This document shows, in pieces, positions 1 to 9,420 of a stretch of DNA of 16,104 bases (positions within the stretch are counted from its first letter, which is position 1; each line of letters begins with the position of its first letter). Source of the stretch: Physocladia obscura (Eukaryota > Chytridiomycota > Chytridiomycetes > Chytridiales > Chytriomycetaceae). The position numbers and the translations under genes are program-made. A model generated the notes under the pieces. The model worked only from the letters and a program-made list of their open reading frames with translations. It did not search any database and was not told the origin of the DNA. Location: NCBI GenBank assembly GCA_027596945.1, contig JADGJH010000613.1, forward strand, positions 1-16,104, given 5' to 3'.

Positions 1-109
1 CCCCAATTCCCCCCATTCAACAAAAAAAAAAAAAAAAAAAAGTAGATGTTAGAAAAAAGAAGTAAGATTTAGAATTATTAATGTTTTTTATGTAAAATTT
101 TTCACACAG
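1..109 (+). other. 3' part of an intron of the first, partial gene
   Basis: This A/T-rich stretch holds a 20-odd A run near position 21-41, a branch-point-like TTATTAATG around 77-84, a T-rich tract and a CACACAG acceptor ending at 109. In the reading frame of the downstream exon there is a TAA at 93-95, and no ATG between it and position 321. The most economical reading is an intron whose 5' end lies outside the window. It would splice in phase 2, with the A at 110 completing a codon. Confidence 0.5.
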
Positions 110-1046
110 AACTATCAAAGAAGATGCAGCAAACAATACTCGCGCTAAACACACACTGTTGTTGCACAACTTGGCAACGCTACTCACCCCACACTTTCTC
201 CGTCCGTCGGCGGAATCAATCGACACACTCCAAACTCATACCCATGCTTACAAATTCACCCTCGACCTCCTCACTCACCACGACATCTTGTTCCCCACAG
301 CCCCACCATCAGACGCATACATGCCACCGCGCACTCCTTCGCCAGACCTCTATGCAGATGACGATTCCACCGACCCACTCGTCGACGACCACCATGTTCT
401 CCGCAGTAGCAGCCGCTTGAGCCGCCGCGAAGGAATTGATCGCTCATACACCATCATTGACGAGGTAGTCAGCAGCTGGCGCGGGCTTGTGCGCAGCGTT
501 GGCGAGATGATTGCCGACGGAGTCAACAATGCATCTAACAACAACAATGGTAACGGCACAACAAGTAACGGCACCACTACGGGAGAGTCAGCGTCATGGC
601 GGAGTTCAAAGCGGCGGAGTTTTCCAGTGCATGTGGAAACGCAGCGGCAGCTTGCTGAGAAACATATCCAGCAGCATCAGCAGTTGCAGCAGCATTTACG
701 CGGAGTTCCGCCGTCGCCAATTCAGGCTGCATCTTCTATGGCGTTGCGGGGATGGAATAGTGGGTATATGAGTGAAGACGAAGATGAAGAGGATGACGAT
801 GGGTTTGGTTTTTTCGGGGCGGGGTTTCGCGATGATACTGTTGCGGAGAAGGTGCAGTGTAATTGGGATGCATGTGGGCAGTATTTTGATGGGAAAGTTG
901 GATTGATGTTGCATATTGCGATGGTGCATATGGGACGGGGCGGTAGTGGAAATAGTGGGAGCAGTGGAAGTGGAGTTGGTGTTGGTGGATCTACTGTGAC
1001 CGACACTGGATTTGTAGTGGTGCCGAATGTTGGTGGTAGAGTTTAA
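110..1046 (+). CDS. C2H2-type zinc-finger-containing hypothetical protein, 3' exon (5' end outside window)
   Basis: Not recognised as a named family. The frame is open from the acceptor at 109 to TAA at 1044-1046, about 312 residues. It has no ATG before 321, so the start is probably in an upstream exon; a start at 321 would give a shorter protein. The N-terminal part (110-320) looks like folded helical protein. Next come an Asp-rich stretch, an Asn/Gly/Thr-rich low-complexity stretch (about 525-590), a Gln/His-rich helix (about 640-700) and an acidic run of Ser, Glu and Asp (770-800). A single zinc finger then follows (858-929) with spacing C-x4-C-x12-H-x4-H, which fits the C2H2 class. The tail is Gly/Ser-rich. 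An isolated finger plus an acidic region is compatible with a DNA- or protein-binding nuclear factor, but that is inference only. The gene is followed by a T-rich 3' UTR and a poly(A) signal. Confidence 0.6.
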
Positions 1047-1915
1047 TGTTTTTTTTTTTCTCCATTTTTCTGCTGCTACCCAGGACTTTTTTCTCATTTT
1101 CTGGTTCTTTGTTTTTTTCTCTGGCTTATTTTTTTGCTTCTTTTGCTTTTTTTTCTTCCTCCTTTTTTTTTTTAACCTTTTTTTTCGTACGTGTGTTTTA
1201 TTTTTTCACGTGCTGTTTTGAATAAAGATTGAAATTGTAATGTGAGTCACCAATAAAATTTGATTTTTTTTGTTTTTTCTTTTGCCAATAATTCCAAAAT
1301 CTTGAGAAAAAAAAAACAAAACAATATTTTCTGACTCACTATGCTCCAAAACCAAAATCTTCCGAAAGCCTCTGACTGCCCCACAAAAACAAACATTGAA
1401 TTCAACCAAAAACTAATGATATTGAGGTTTTTTCATACAGAAACGAATTGAAAAAATAAAACAAAAATCAACTTCCAAAATTTCCCGTTTATCAAATTTC
1501 GACGACTCGTGTACTTGCCGATAAGAACAAGTGGCTGATTAGTAAAGACGGTGTGATATAAATAAAGTAAATAAACAAACAGCACCCTTGAAAAGCATAG
1601 ACACATGGGAGATCCTTTCTTCTCACAGAATTTGACTATAAAATGCATACAACTCAAACCAAAAAGACCCGCTTTGTTCCATTCACGAAACAGATTCATA
1701 CTCCAGCTCAACAGCTCGTAAACCAGAATCAAAACAACAACGGCAAGAACGAAATCCAAGCCCCGATTACAATCCTGCAAACACGCACAACACGCATCCA
1801 TATCCGGAACCCACTTCTCACAAAACTATTCCATCCTAATAAACAAACACAAGAATCTGCTCCAAAACTATTGTCGCCAACGCAACTTTCCAAGATCCCA
1901 ACACTCCGCACAACA
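1047..1915. other. Intergenic region between zinc-finger gene and HAM1-like gene
   Basis: The first 170 bases are an almost pure T-rich 3' UTR. From about 1230 to 1640 the sequence is A/T-rich with no convincing ORF or RNA. From 1643 to 1915 it becomes A/C-rich and stays open in the frame of the next gene, beginning with an ATG at 1643. This part is either 5' UTR or an N-terminal extension. No TATA box or repeat could be supported. Confidence 0.5.
1221..1226 (+). terminator. AATAAA poly(A) signal of the zinc-finger gene
   Basis: A perfect AATAAA lies 175 nt after the stop codon of the upstream gene, behind a very T-rich 3' UTR. Position and sequence fit a cleavage/polyadenylation signal. Confidence 0.5.
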
Positions 1916-4900
1916 ATGGCAATGCAAAGAACAGCAGCGGCAGCATCAGCTGCCGCGCCGCCTTCAATGTCCAACGACGGACGCTACATTGATGTATTTT
2001 CATTCCTCCGTAGTCTTGCGTCCACATCCGAGCGCCTGTCGATGGGAATCGCACCAACAAACCGAATGATCCGCGGGTACTCGCGCAGCGCCAAAACACT
2101 TGTTGGTGCGTTCATGGAGCGGCTTGATGAAGACGAATCGGGGGTGGCTGTTTCGGGCGAGTATGATGGCAAGAATCGGAGGTTGACTGCCGATGGGTTT
2201 GCGGCTGTTGAATGCTTTATTCAGTTGAGTGTGGGTCTTGATTCTTCTTTTTTGTTTTTTTTTTTTTTCTTTTTGATTTTTCTTTTACTCAAATTTTTTT
2301 TAAAAATAATTGTTTTTTTTAGAACTTTGGATTGGGTTGATCGTTTCTTGGATGAGAAAAATCGCGGCGATGAGCTGCAGCGGACTCTTGAAAACGTTCG
2401 CGGCGCTATCGTCGACTTCAAAATGCAATCTGGAAACAATGGTGGCGTTACACCTGGCGATGGCGTTGTTGACGGTATGTGAACAGTTGCCTTTAATTTA
2501 GTTTGCATTTACTTACACTTTGTTTTTTTTTTAAGCCGTCATGGGGCTCCTTGGACTATTTTCACGCGTGCTTGTCAATAAATCATCCGCAACTAATTTA
2601 ATTACGTTTGGACACGTTTTGTACGACGTTCTTTTTGGCTCTGAGCTTCCAACTTCTGTAGTCGTTCAGACGTTTTCTATGGCTGGTCTTACTGTGGCTT
2701 CATCAACTACTACATTTGGAGAGAGCGACTCTGATATGTGAGAGTTGGAGCTGGGTTTTTTTTTTTTTTTTAATTTTATTGCTTTACTTTTTATGCTGAA
2801 AAATTTGCTAAAAAATTTTTTTTTCTTCTCAGGATTGTTCCAAGCCTTCCGAAAAAATCTGAAATGGCAAACACCCCTGGAAGAGTAACACCTTTCAAGT
2901 CCCATGACCGTATCAGAGCAACAAGTGCGGCATCGTCAGCACCTTCTTCCGCTGCAGCAGCGCCTAACGCAACTCAAATGTCAGGGTCACCTTTCAAGCC
3001 CAAACCGCACGATCAGTCATCATCCTCTGCGTCCTCATCCTCATCGTCTACTGCAGTTCCGAAAAAGACTCACGCTGGATCCCCACCACCAGATACACGT
3101 GTTCCTGCCGAGATGCTTGCTGAGATTATGCGTGTGCTTGCAAAGCACTTGCTACCAGACGTGAATATTTTTCCAAGCAAGCTCATGATGACGCCATCGG
3201 ACGCATCGCAGAAGCTTTCTCCAGACATGGAATCCTCGAATGTTGACGACACTTTATCGACGTCTGGCAACACGTTCCAGGACGTGTTTGCTCGCGTCCG
3301 TCGTGAATCGCATATGCGTTGTTCCTCCATGCCAGCCGCGGCGACTGCAGAGGCAGCAGCGCTTGGCGTAAATTCAACTGAGTGGAATAATAACGACGAT
3401 GAAAAAATTTGTGGGGTGAATATGGAGGTTGCGCAAATTCATTTGAAGCAACTTATGCACGCGATTCGGGACGAGACGGACTCGCAGGCTGCGGATTTGC
3501 GAGCACAGTGTTTGGAGGTTCTGGAAGCGTTTAATTGCTTGGCATTATATAGCTACCGATTGGGTGAAATTACCATGCCTGGGGGTATAGTTGGTGTCGA
3601 TGACGCGGTGTCGGAAAAGATCAGCAATGCGATTGCGTTGTTTGCAGTTGCGTTTTTATTTATTTTTTTTATTTTAATTTCTTTAATTTTTTAACTTTTT
3701 TCTGAAAAAAATATTTGGTTTTTTTTTTTTCACAGGAATTTTTACACTCGTTCACCCAAACCCCAATTGACCCGCTTCTCACGATTTTGAGAAACCTGCA
3801 TGCAACACTCGTTGAAATCCTTGGCATGCCCGCGTCGCCCGTCTCCAGCGCAATGGAGCAGCTTCTTTCGGCTCTTTTCAACTCCCTGTCCGTGACAAAC
3901 GAAAACATTGACCCCAATGTGGATTCCCAGCTTCAAGACGCTGTCGCAAACTTCCGTAGAATTGTTGTGCATGGGCTGAAGGATGTGCAATTGAACATTG
4001 TAGACGAGAGTGAAGAACGTGTCGGGACGCTTGGTGAAGAAACGTCGAAGGCAAATGAAATCATTGGACAGATCTGGGATGCGGTTGAAAAAGATCAAAC
4101 TATGGTTGAAGCAAAAAATCTGGCGGCTAAATGGTGGTCGTGTTTATTTTTGAACGAGTTGAGTTTCTTTTTCTATTATATCTCGCCGAGTAATTTTTTT
4201 CATATTCATTCTGCTCAGGAACGGAGCTTTTGTTTTTAAAAAAAGCTTGTGGTTTGATTTTGTCAAACATGTTGTTCCGGTTAACTCTTTCATTTTATGC
4301 AATCTGGCGTGAAATTCAAATTTTTTTTTTTTCATAAGGGTATTATGGGCGATTTTTCAACTATGACAATTCCACTGATTGAGTATTCGGACGGAAAATA
4401 CGAAATCTCTGTACAAGATGTGGTTATTTCAATGAATCTTATCATGCCATCGTTATACAAGATAGAGGTTTATTTTTTTCCGTTATTTTTGACGTGTTTG
4501 GTATTTTAAATACTCACTCACAAGATTACAGTTGGGAAATAGTGTCATGTTCGGACTGGATTCAGACGTTGACGTTGAATATGGTCACTCCATCAAGCTT
4601 AAATTGTCAGTTTCTTTGTTTTTTTTTCTCCAGTATTTTTTCTGTCTTTTCTTACAAAAAAATACTTCAGCTACCAAATCAACTTGGATTTACGCGAGTT
4701 ACCCGTTTCAATCAAAAAATTAACGTTTCCGAAAATTGCCGATAGTGGATTCGCGGATGTTGTGGTAACCTGAAAATCGTTATAAAATAAATTATTGACA
4801 ATCCTTGCTACCCTCATTATAGCTTCCAGAACATGGAATCACAATTTCAATCGAGTTGACCATCAACAAACGCGACTCAACATGTAATGTTTTCTCCTGT

Positions 4901-5204
4901 GATAATGTGCAAGTTGATATCACAGATATGGCACTTAAAATCCATGGAACCAAAAATGAGTTGAGTGATTTTTTTTTCTTTCCTTGTCCATTACGAAAAA
5001 AATACAAACCATGCATAAATTAGTTCTTTATACGGGATGCTCAACATTCTCCTATTGAAGAAAATCAAGACCGAAGTTCAAAAAAACATGGAGCGTGAAA
5101 TTCGCAATGTAATTGAAAAGTGGGATCATGATTTGGGAAAAGCTAAGAAGGTGTTTACCGGACGCAAAAGATTTGGTGCCGGAGTTGAAAAGCCCGAAGT
5201 TTGA
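1916..5204 (+). CDS. HAM1-like fungal protein (HAM1-like N- and C-terminal domains), 11 exons
   Basis: Exons deduced: 1916-2223, 2323-2474, 2536-2737, 2833-3646, 3736-4157, 4219-4279, 4339-4467, 4532-4605, 4671-4764, 4823-4959, 5024-5204. They sum to 2574 nt, an unbroken frame of 857 aa. The N-terminal 220 residues are helical, followed by a Ser/Ala/Pro-rich linker (about residues 240-305) and a long helical domain (about 305-635). The C-terminal part carries the recognisable signature. It has a hydrophobic WFDFVKHVVP segment, then IPLIEYSD (664-671) and an N-x-x-x-P element as in HAM1-like N-terminal domains. Next come FPKIADSGFADVV (740-752) and an amphipathic EREIRNVIEKWD-type helix near the end, as in the HAM1-like C-terminal domain. 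Family proteins are fungal and of unknown biochemical function; a lipid-binding TULIP-like fold is my inference. The fifth intron donor is least certain: 4140 also keeps the frame. A start at 1643 would add 91 residues. Most introns are T-rich and 58-99 nt long. Confidence 0.75.
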
Positions 5205-5533
5205 TTTGTTTTGTTTTTTCTGTTTTTTTTTTTGATTGTTTTTTTTTTTTGATCATCTTAGTATTTCGTGTTCGTTGTATTAAAAATCTGTAACTTTATT
5301 ATTGTTGTTTCATCTTGTGGGAGGCTTACCTTTTTTAAAAACGCAAAATTTTGCGAAAAAAAAAGTGTGTTCAATTTTTTTCTATTGCCGTTATTATTTA
5401 TTTTCATTTTTCTCAGTATTTCTCCTGTGTCACCCGAATCTGCGCAAATATACTGATGGCACAAAACAGAAAAAAAAATTGTGAAATCGAAAACCGGAGA
5501 ACAGGTGGTTCGCAGCAAGTTTGGCCCGCTCCA

Positions 5534-5560
5534 TATCTACCCAGACCCAATAGGTAGATA
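5534..5560. repeat. Perfect 8-bp inverted repeat (hairpin)
   Basis: TATCTACC (5534-5541) and GGTAGATA (5553-5560) are exact reverse complements separated by 11 bases. They sit in the most GC-rich part of the intergenic region. I see no C/D or H/ACA box set that would make it a recognisable snoRNA. It may be a regulatory hairpin or chance. Confidence 0.4.
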
Positions 5561-5695
5561 AAGAAATGGTTCAAGTCGCTGCAAACCATATCATTACCCT
5601 GATGCCACGATTTTTGGAGCATGGAGTAGGTTGTTAAGAAGTGAAAATGCATTCAAATATATGAAAAAAAAAGAAAAAGAAAAGTAACGAAACGG

Positions 5696-5718
5696 AGAAG
5701 AGAGAGAGAGAAGAGAGA
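5696..5718 (+). repeat. GA-rich simple repeat upstream of SCAI
   Basis: An imperfect GA/AGAG microsatellite of about 23 bases lies about 90 nt before the SCAI start codon. Polypurine tracts are common in fungal promoters and 5' UTRs; no specific binding site is claimed. Confidence 0.6.
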
Positions 5719-5804
5719 ATAATCCCAAAGAGGGAAATCACCAACGCTCTTCTTTTAGTGGATGAGTTCTTCATAGAAAATAAAAACAAAAAAAATCAAT
5801 AAAA

Positions 5805-8487
5805 ATGGATGATATGACAACACTTCCAGTCGCCTTGGCGCCCGACACAGCATCAATCGTTTCCCAGCCGCAGCCGCATCCCGCAAATCCCAACGCCAAA
5901 ATCGTCGAGGGTTTGTTCGCAGCCCACAACTATCCCCTACTGCCGTTGTTTGTTTTTTTGCTAAAAATCTGGACATGAATAAAAAATAATTAAAAAAAAA
6001 AATAACAAACACAGAGTTCCAGTATCTTCTCGAAAAGTCGCAGCAGTTATTTTCTGGTCTTCGGTGAGTATTTGCGTTTTTGGGCCGCCTGCCGCGCCGC
6101 CGTCCGTCTTCTTTGTGCCAAACTTGAGGATCAAAATTCTGACTCCGATTTCATCTGAATGTTTGTTCGATAGGGACCTGCCTCCAACTGGAAAAAACTG
6201 GCAACCGTATTTCCAAAGAACTTTTGAAGTTTACACAAAGCTATGGAAGTTCCAGCAGACGCATCGGTGAGCATAATCTATGTCTTATTTCCTAGGTTGC
6301 TGATTATTATTTCAGACTCGTTCTCGAAAACAAAGACTTGTATGGCTTGAAGCGGTACGAAATCGGCGAAATTGCGTCAAAAATTGGGCGTAAGTCTTCA
6401 ATATTATTATTCCTATTTTTTTTTGATGTCTTATCGTTGTGATTAACAACCGAAACCCGCTCATAAAAAAGAATTATACTACCATTATTACCTTAGAACA
6501 TCCGAAACCAACTATTTGTACGAATCATATGTCTTTTACGAAGCGATTCGCGAACGACAGTACTTTCGCGACGTTTTAGATGCTAAAAAGTAATAGTCTC
6601 TTTGTGTTTGTTCGTTCGTTTTCCGCTGAGTTCCCAAATTAGTCCGCCACTGATGATCAAAAAACTTCGATACTACGCTCGTTTTATTGTTGTTTGCTTG
6701 CTGCTCAACTCTAATGACACCATCATGAAGCTGATGGAAGAATTGACTGGTCTCATCGATGAATACACAAAAACTTTTAAACCGAGTGACAGTGGAGAAT
6801 GGAATGTGGTATTAAGCGAAATCACAACATTTTTGGACGTAAGTAGAAAATTTGTTCTGTTTTATTTAAATATTTTGCATTTTCTTCTTGTCATCATAAT
6901 ATTATCTTACGTAAAAAATAAAAAACAAAGGCCGAGAGACGTTTAACTCCCCTTCCAATTGACAATTCGCACGGATCTTCAGTGATTCCTACACAGTCCC
7001 GTCTTGTTGCTGGACTTCACTCAATCGTCGCAACAGCTCCTGGCGACGCACAGCCACGCTTGAAACTTCAGGAGGCGATTCTCGTAGGAAATTATGCGAA
7101 TCAAATTAAATTCAGCGAATTGACTCTCGATATGTACCGCATGCTTCAAAGTCTTGAGCGCGAGCCAAATGCACCTGGTGTGATTAAAAGCGGTGGAGGT
7201 GTTGGTGGCGGTATTGGAGGTGGAAATTCCGGAAATGGAGGTGGTGATGCGATGGTTGTTGATGGGGACACGGTGAGTGCTGCTGCTGAAAGTGGTGCTG
7301 AAAAAGGTGGTAGTACTGGAAAGAGGTTGAATCCGCACAAATATTTACTTTACAAACCGACATTGGCGCAATTGATGCTGTATATTGCTACCGCATATAA
7401 GGTTTGTTTGAAGTGTTCTTTTATTTGTATGCATTTATTAACTGTATGATGGCATTGTAGGATATAAATGAAAACTCTGCGTTGATGTTGTATGTAAGTG
7501 CCGATGGAAGCAAACATCAGGGAGATTCGATCTCGACGGCAGCTGGATACAGCGGAGGTGTTGCCACAGCTGTTAATTACAGTCGAAAGAATGCCGATAA
7601 AGTGGATATTGACAGCACAAATTTGATTCACAGTTTGCACCCAGGAGATTTGGTGCCGTTTACCAGAAAACCACTGTTTGTCGTTTTGGACAGCACGAAC
7701 TCTGTTGCATTCAAGGTATAGGAAAAAGGCTATAATTAATATTTGATTCTTACTTTATATCTTTCAACAGCAAACTCCTCGGATCTTCAATCAAGCATTT
7801 GTTTGCCTCATGAGTCCGGTTGAATACCCTTCCATCCTCAAAGGTAACAATTTCAACAAGAAAACAACGACTTTTTCACTTGTTATTTTTTTTGCTCTTT
7901 GATGTGTATTTTATATATATGTTTTTAGAGACGGCCCAAATAGGCAGCTTGTTCACTTTATTCTTGCACAGTCCTCTTAAAGCTTTTGGGTTTGTGAGTG
8001 ATATTCCCACAAACCAACCAGATATTTGGGCAAAATGTTTTCCTGTTTTTAACGCGATCGAAAAATTGGTGACTGATGCACTGGAAACTTCGATAAATTT
8101 GGGTAAGAACGAAATCGTTTCACTATTGTTACTATTTTTTTTAGCAGACGTTTTAATTGGGCGTGGTTTTTGTTTCGTTAAACAACAGACAAATCTTTCA
8201 AGCGATTTTTGCAAGATGAATTTTTAAGACAGATTATTGTTCGATATGCGATTTGCAGTGGATTACTTTGCTCGCATTCTGGATTCAAAGAAGCAAAGGT
8301 GTGGTTTTGTATTTTTTTTTAAAATTTTTTTTAAAACTCAAATGCATTACAGTATTTGCCATCATCGCAACCTGTTCTTCAATCAGTAAATTACATGACT
8401 CCGGATGTGATTACAAAGTTCCAAGAACTTGCAGGCTTGGCAAACTGCGCACAATTATATACATTTGCACCTGATGTTGTCCAATGA
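5805..8487 (+). CDS. SCAI: SCAI family protein (suppressor of cancer cell invasion orthologue), 12 exons
   Basis: Exons deduced: 5805-5910, 6015-6063, 6174-6266, 6316-6389, 6472-6589, 6643-6838, 6931-7401, 7461-7715, 7771-7843, 7929-8102, 8189-8298, 8353-8487. They give 1854 nt and 617 aa, against about 606 aa in human SCAI. Family landmarks occur in order: FQYLLEKSQQLFSGL, YFQRTFEVYTKLWKFQQ, GLKRYEIGEIASKIGQLYYH, YLRTSET, KKLRYYARFIVVCLLLN, VKFSELT-like IKFSELTLDM, NPHKYLLYKP, LHPGDLVPFTRKPLF (from residue 428), GSLFTLFL and DEFLR. In animals SCAI represses MRTF/SRF-driven transcription and binds 53BP1 in double-strand-break repair, in the nucleus; the fungal role is unknown. A Gly-rich, low-complexity insertion (about residues 299-343) just before NPHKYLLYKP is the main difference. 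Start codon: first ATG after an A-rich leader. Every junction keeps frame and conserved sequence with GT-AG ends, so the model is well supported. Confidence 0.93.
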
Positions 8488-8691
8488 TTGGGAAGACTGA
8501 GCTTGGGGAGAATGATGGATGAATATTATGAGATTTTCGTTGTTTTTTTTTTCTTCTTGTTTTATTGGAATGCCGTCGATTTGAGACAGCTGAGAGGATG
8601 TTGCGTTCCTTGGTGGTAAAAAGGCGCTGGATGAAAGTCCCCGACAGAGACTTTTGCTTTTTGACTTTGTACTTTTCTTTTTTTTTTCTTT

Positions 8692-9024
8692 GGGAAACAA
8701 GGTGGATGAATCGAGACACGAAGCAACATACGGAGAAGCTGCCACTGCCCGTGGCAGATATTCTCGCATCTGCTTTGGGGAAAGTCCTCGGACATGGGGC
8801 TGAAAGAGCCGGCGCTGACTGCGCGCCAGCCCTCCCGCCGGTTGTGTGCCTGGAGTGGCGAGGTGGCGAAGACGGAGTCTGTTTGGCTCCCAGCCCTTTT
8901 GCCCGCTGCTCCGGGCGACCGACGGGACGACTTCTCTGCGGAGATAATGGCTGTTCGTCATAGCAAAGTTATTCGATTGGTCTTCTAGACTAACTCAACG
9001 AGGCTTACATTTACCTTGTTTCTC
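8692..9024 (+). ncRNA. RNase MRP RNA
   Basis: RNA component of the RNase MRP endoribonuclease, which cleaves pre-rRNA in the nucleolus. Conserved region I, GGGGAAAGTCCTCGGAC (8777-8793), closely resembles the animal MRP core. CCUCG (8786-8790) pairs with CGAGG (8999-9003) inside a region-V-like AACTCAACGAGGCTTACAT, forming the P4 pseudoknot helix. Directly after region I, GGCU/AGCC (8798-8801, 8807-8810) closes a GAAAG loop. This is the GARAR loop typical of the MRP P8 hairpin, and it favours MRP over RNase P. The ends pair as P1: 8692-8708 with 9008-9024, 17 consecutive pairs including G-U. P2 is 8720-8725 with 8771-8776. P3 is 8733-8737/8761-8765 plus 8739-8745/8751-8757, with a 5-nt loop. 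Domain 2 contains further hairpins (for example AUGGC/GUCAU around 8946-8960). Length about 333 nt is in the family range. It starts 204 nt after the SCAI stop, on the same strand; exact ends are inferred from P1. Confidence 0.87.
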
Positions 9025-9028
9025 CCTC

Positions 9029-9043
9029 TTTTCTCCATTTTTT
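9029..9043 (+). terminator. Oligo-T Pol III terminator of the MRP RNA gene
   Basis: T4 at 9029-9032 and T6 at 9038-9043 follow the 3' strand of the P1 helix by 5-14 nt. Runs of four or more T terminate RNA polymerase III, which transcribes MRP RNA genes in animals and fungi. Confidence 0.55.
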
Positions 9044-9312
9044 CCTAATACCTGCGTATCACACTCTGGTTTTTTTTTTACCTGAGTCTGATTTTCTCAA
9101 CTGCTTTTCTACCTTGTTGCATCATACACTCTGTATCCTTTCCTCTCCATGAAAGGTTTCAATTTTTAATTGTTGCTAGAGTTATGTTTTTTTGAGGGTC
9201 GCGATTCTGTCGTAACTTTTCTGTATATTTGTTCTTCTGCTATGCAAAAAAAAACTCGTTGACCCAACATTCTCCACTACCCCCTTTTTTTATTTTTTTT
9301 ATGGGGACGGAT

Positions 9313-9420
9313 AGTGTGGGAAAAATGGAGTGGGCATGCGGTGCAATAGGCTAACGTTGAAACAACCTCCATATTTGGCGTTTTCCTAATGCGCCGTTGT
9401 CGGTTCCATTTTTCCACACT
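9313..9420. repeat. Long-range inverted repeat, candidate structured RNA or miniature repeat element
   Basis: AGTGTGGGAAAAATGGA (9313-9329) pairs with TCCATTTTTCCACACT (9405-9420): 16 base pairs with a single bulged G. Inside, ACAAC (9362-9366) pairs with GTTGT (9396-9400), and GGCG (9377-9380) pairs with CGCC (9392-9395). Just downstream are a CACCT-ATC-AGGTG hairpin (9426-9438) and a T9 run (9455-9463). The nested folding plus oligo-T end would fit a Pol III small RNA on the + strand. The same pattern would also fit a roughly 108-bp miniature inverted-repeat element, but I see no clear target-site duplication. The family is not recognised. Confidence 0.5.

Larger units (their letters stand above)
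5205..5804. other. Intergenic region upstream of SCAI gene
   Basis: The first 250 bases are T-rich 3' UTR/intergenic sequence without an AATAAA. A more complex, higher-GC patch lies at about 5490-5650 and contains a perfect 8-bp hairpin. A purine (GA) run at 5696-5718 and an A-rich leader precede the SCAI start codon and probably belong to its promoter/5' UTR. No ORF here looks like a protein. Confidence 0.45.

Noticed and set aside
124..420. Forward ORF starting at ATG 124 over the first exon
   Set aside because: Different frame from the longer frame containing the zinc finger; His/Thr/Ser-rich product typical of a frame shadow.
5258..5652. Overlapping short ORFs on both strands between the HAM1-like and SCAI genes
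   Set aside because: Phe/Leu/Lys-rich products from T-rich DNA, no conserved motifs and no coherent exon structure.
8625..8655. A second core-like GAAAGTCCCCGACAGAGAC about 140 nt upstream of the MRP RNA region I
   Set aside because: It resembles the MRP/P core, but no matching P4 strand, GARAR hairpin or terminal helix is organised around it; treated as chance.
8455..8988. Open frames on both strands across the GC-rich block (for example reverse 8455-8961, forward 8565-8963)
   Set aside because: They coincide with the structured MRP RNA gene and the SCAI 3' end, have no family resemblance and are explained by the GC-rich RNA sequence.
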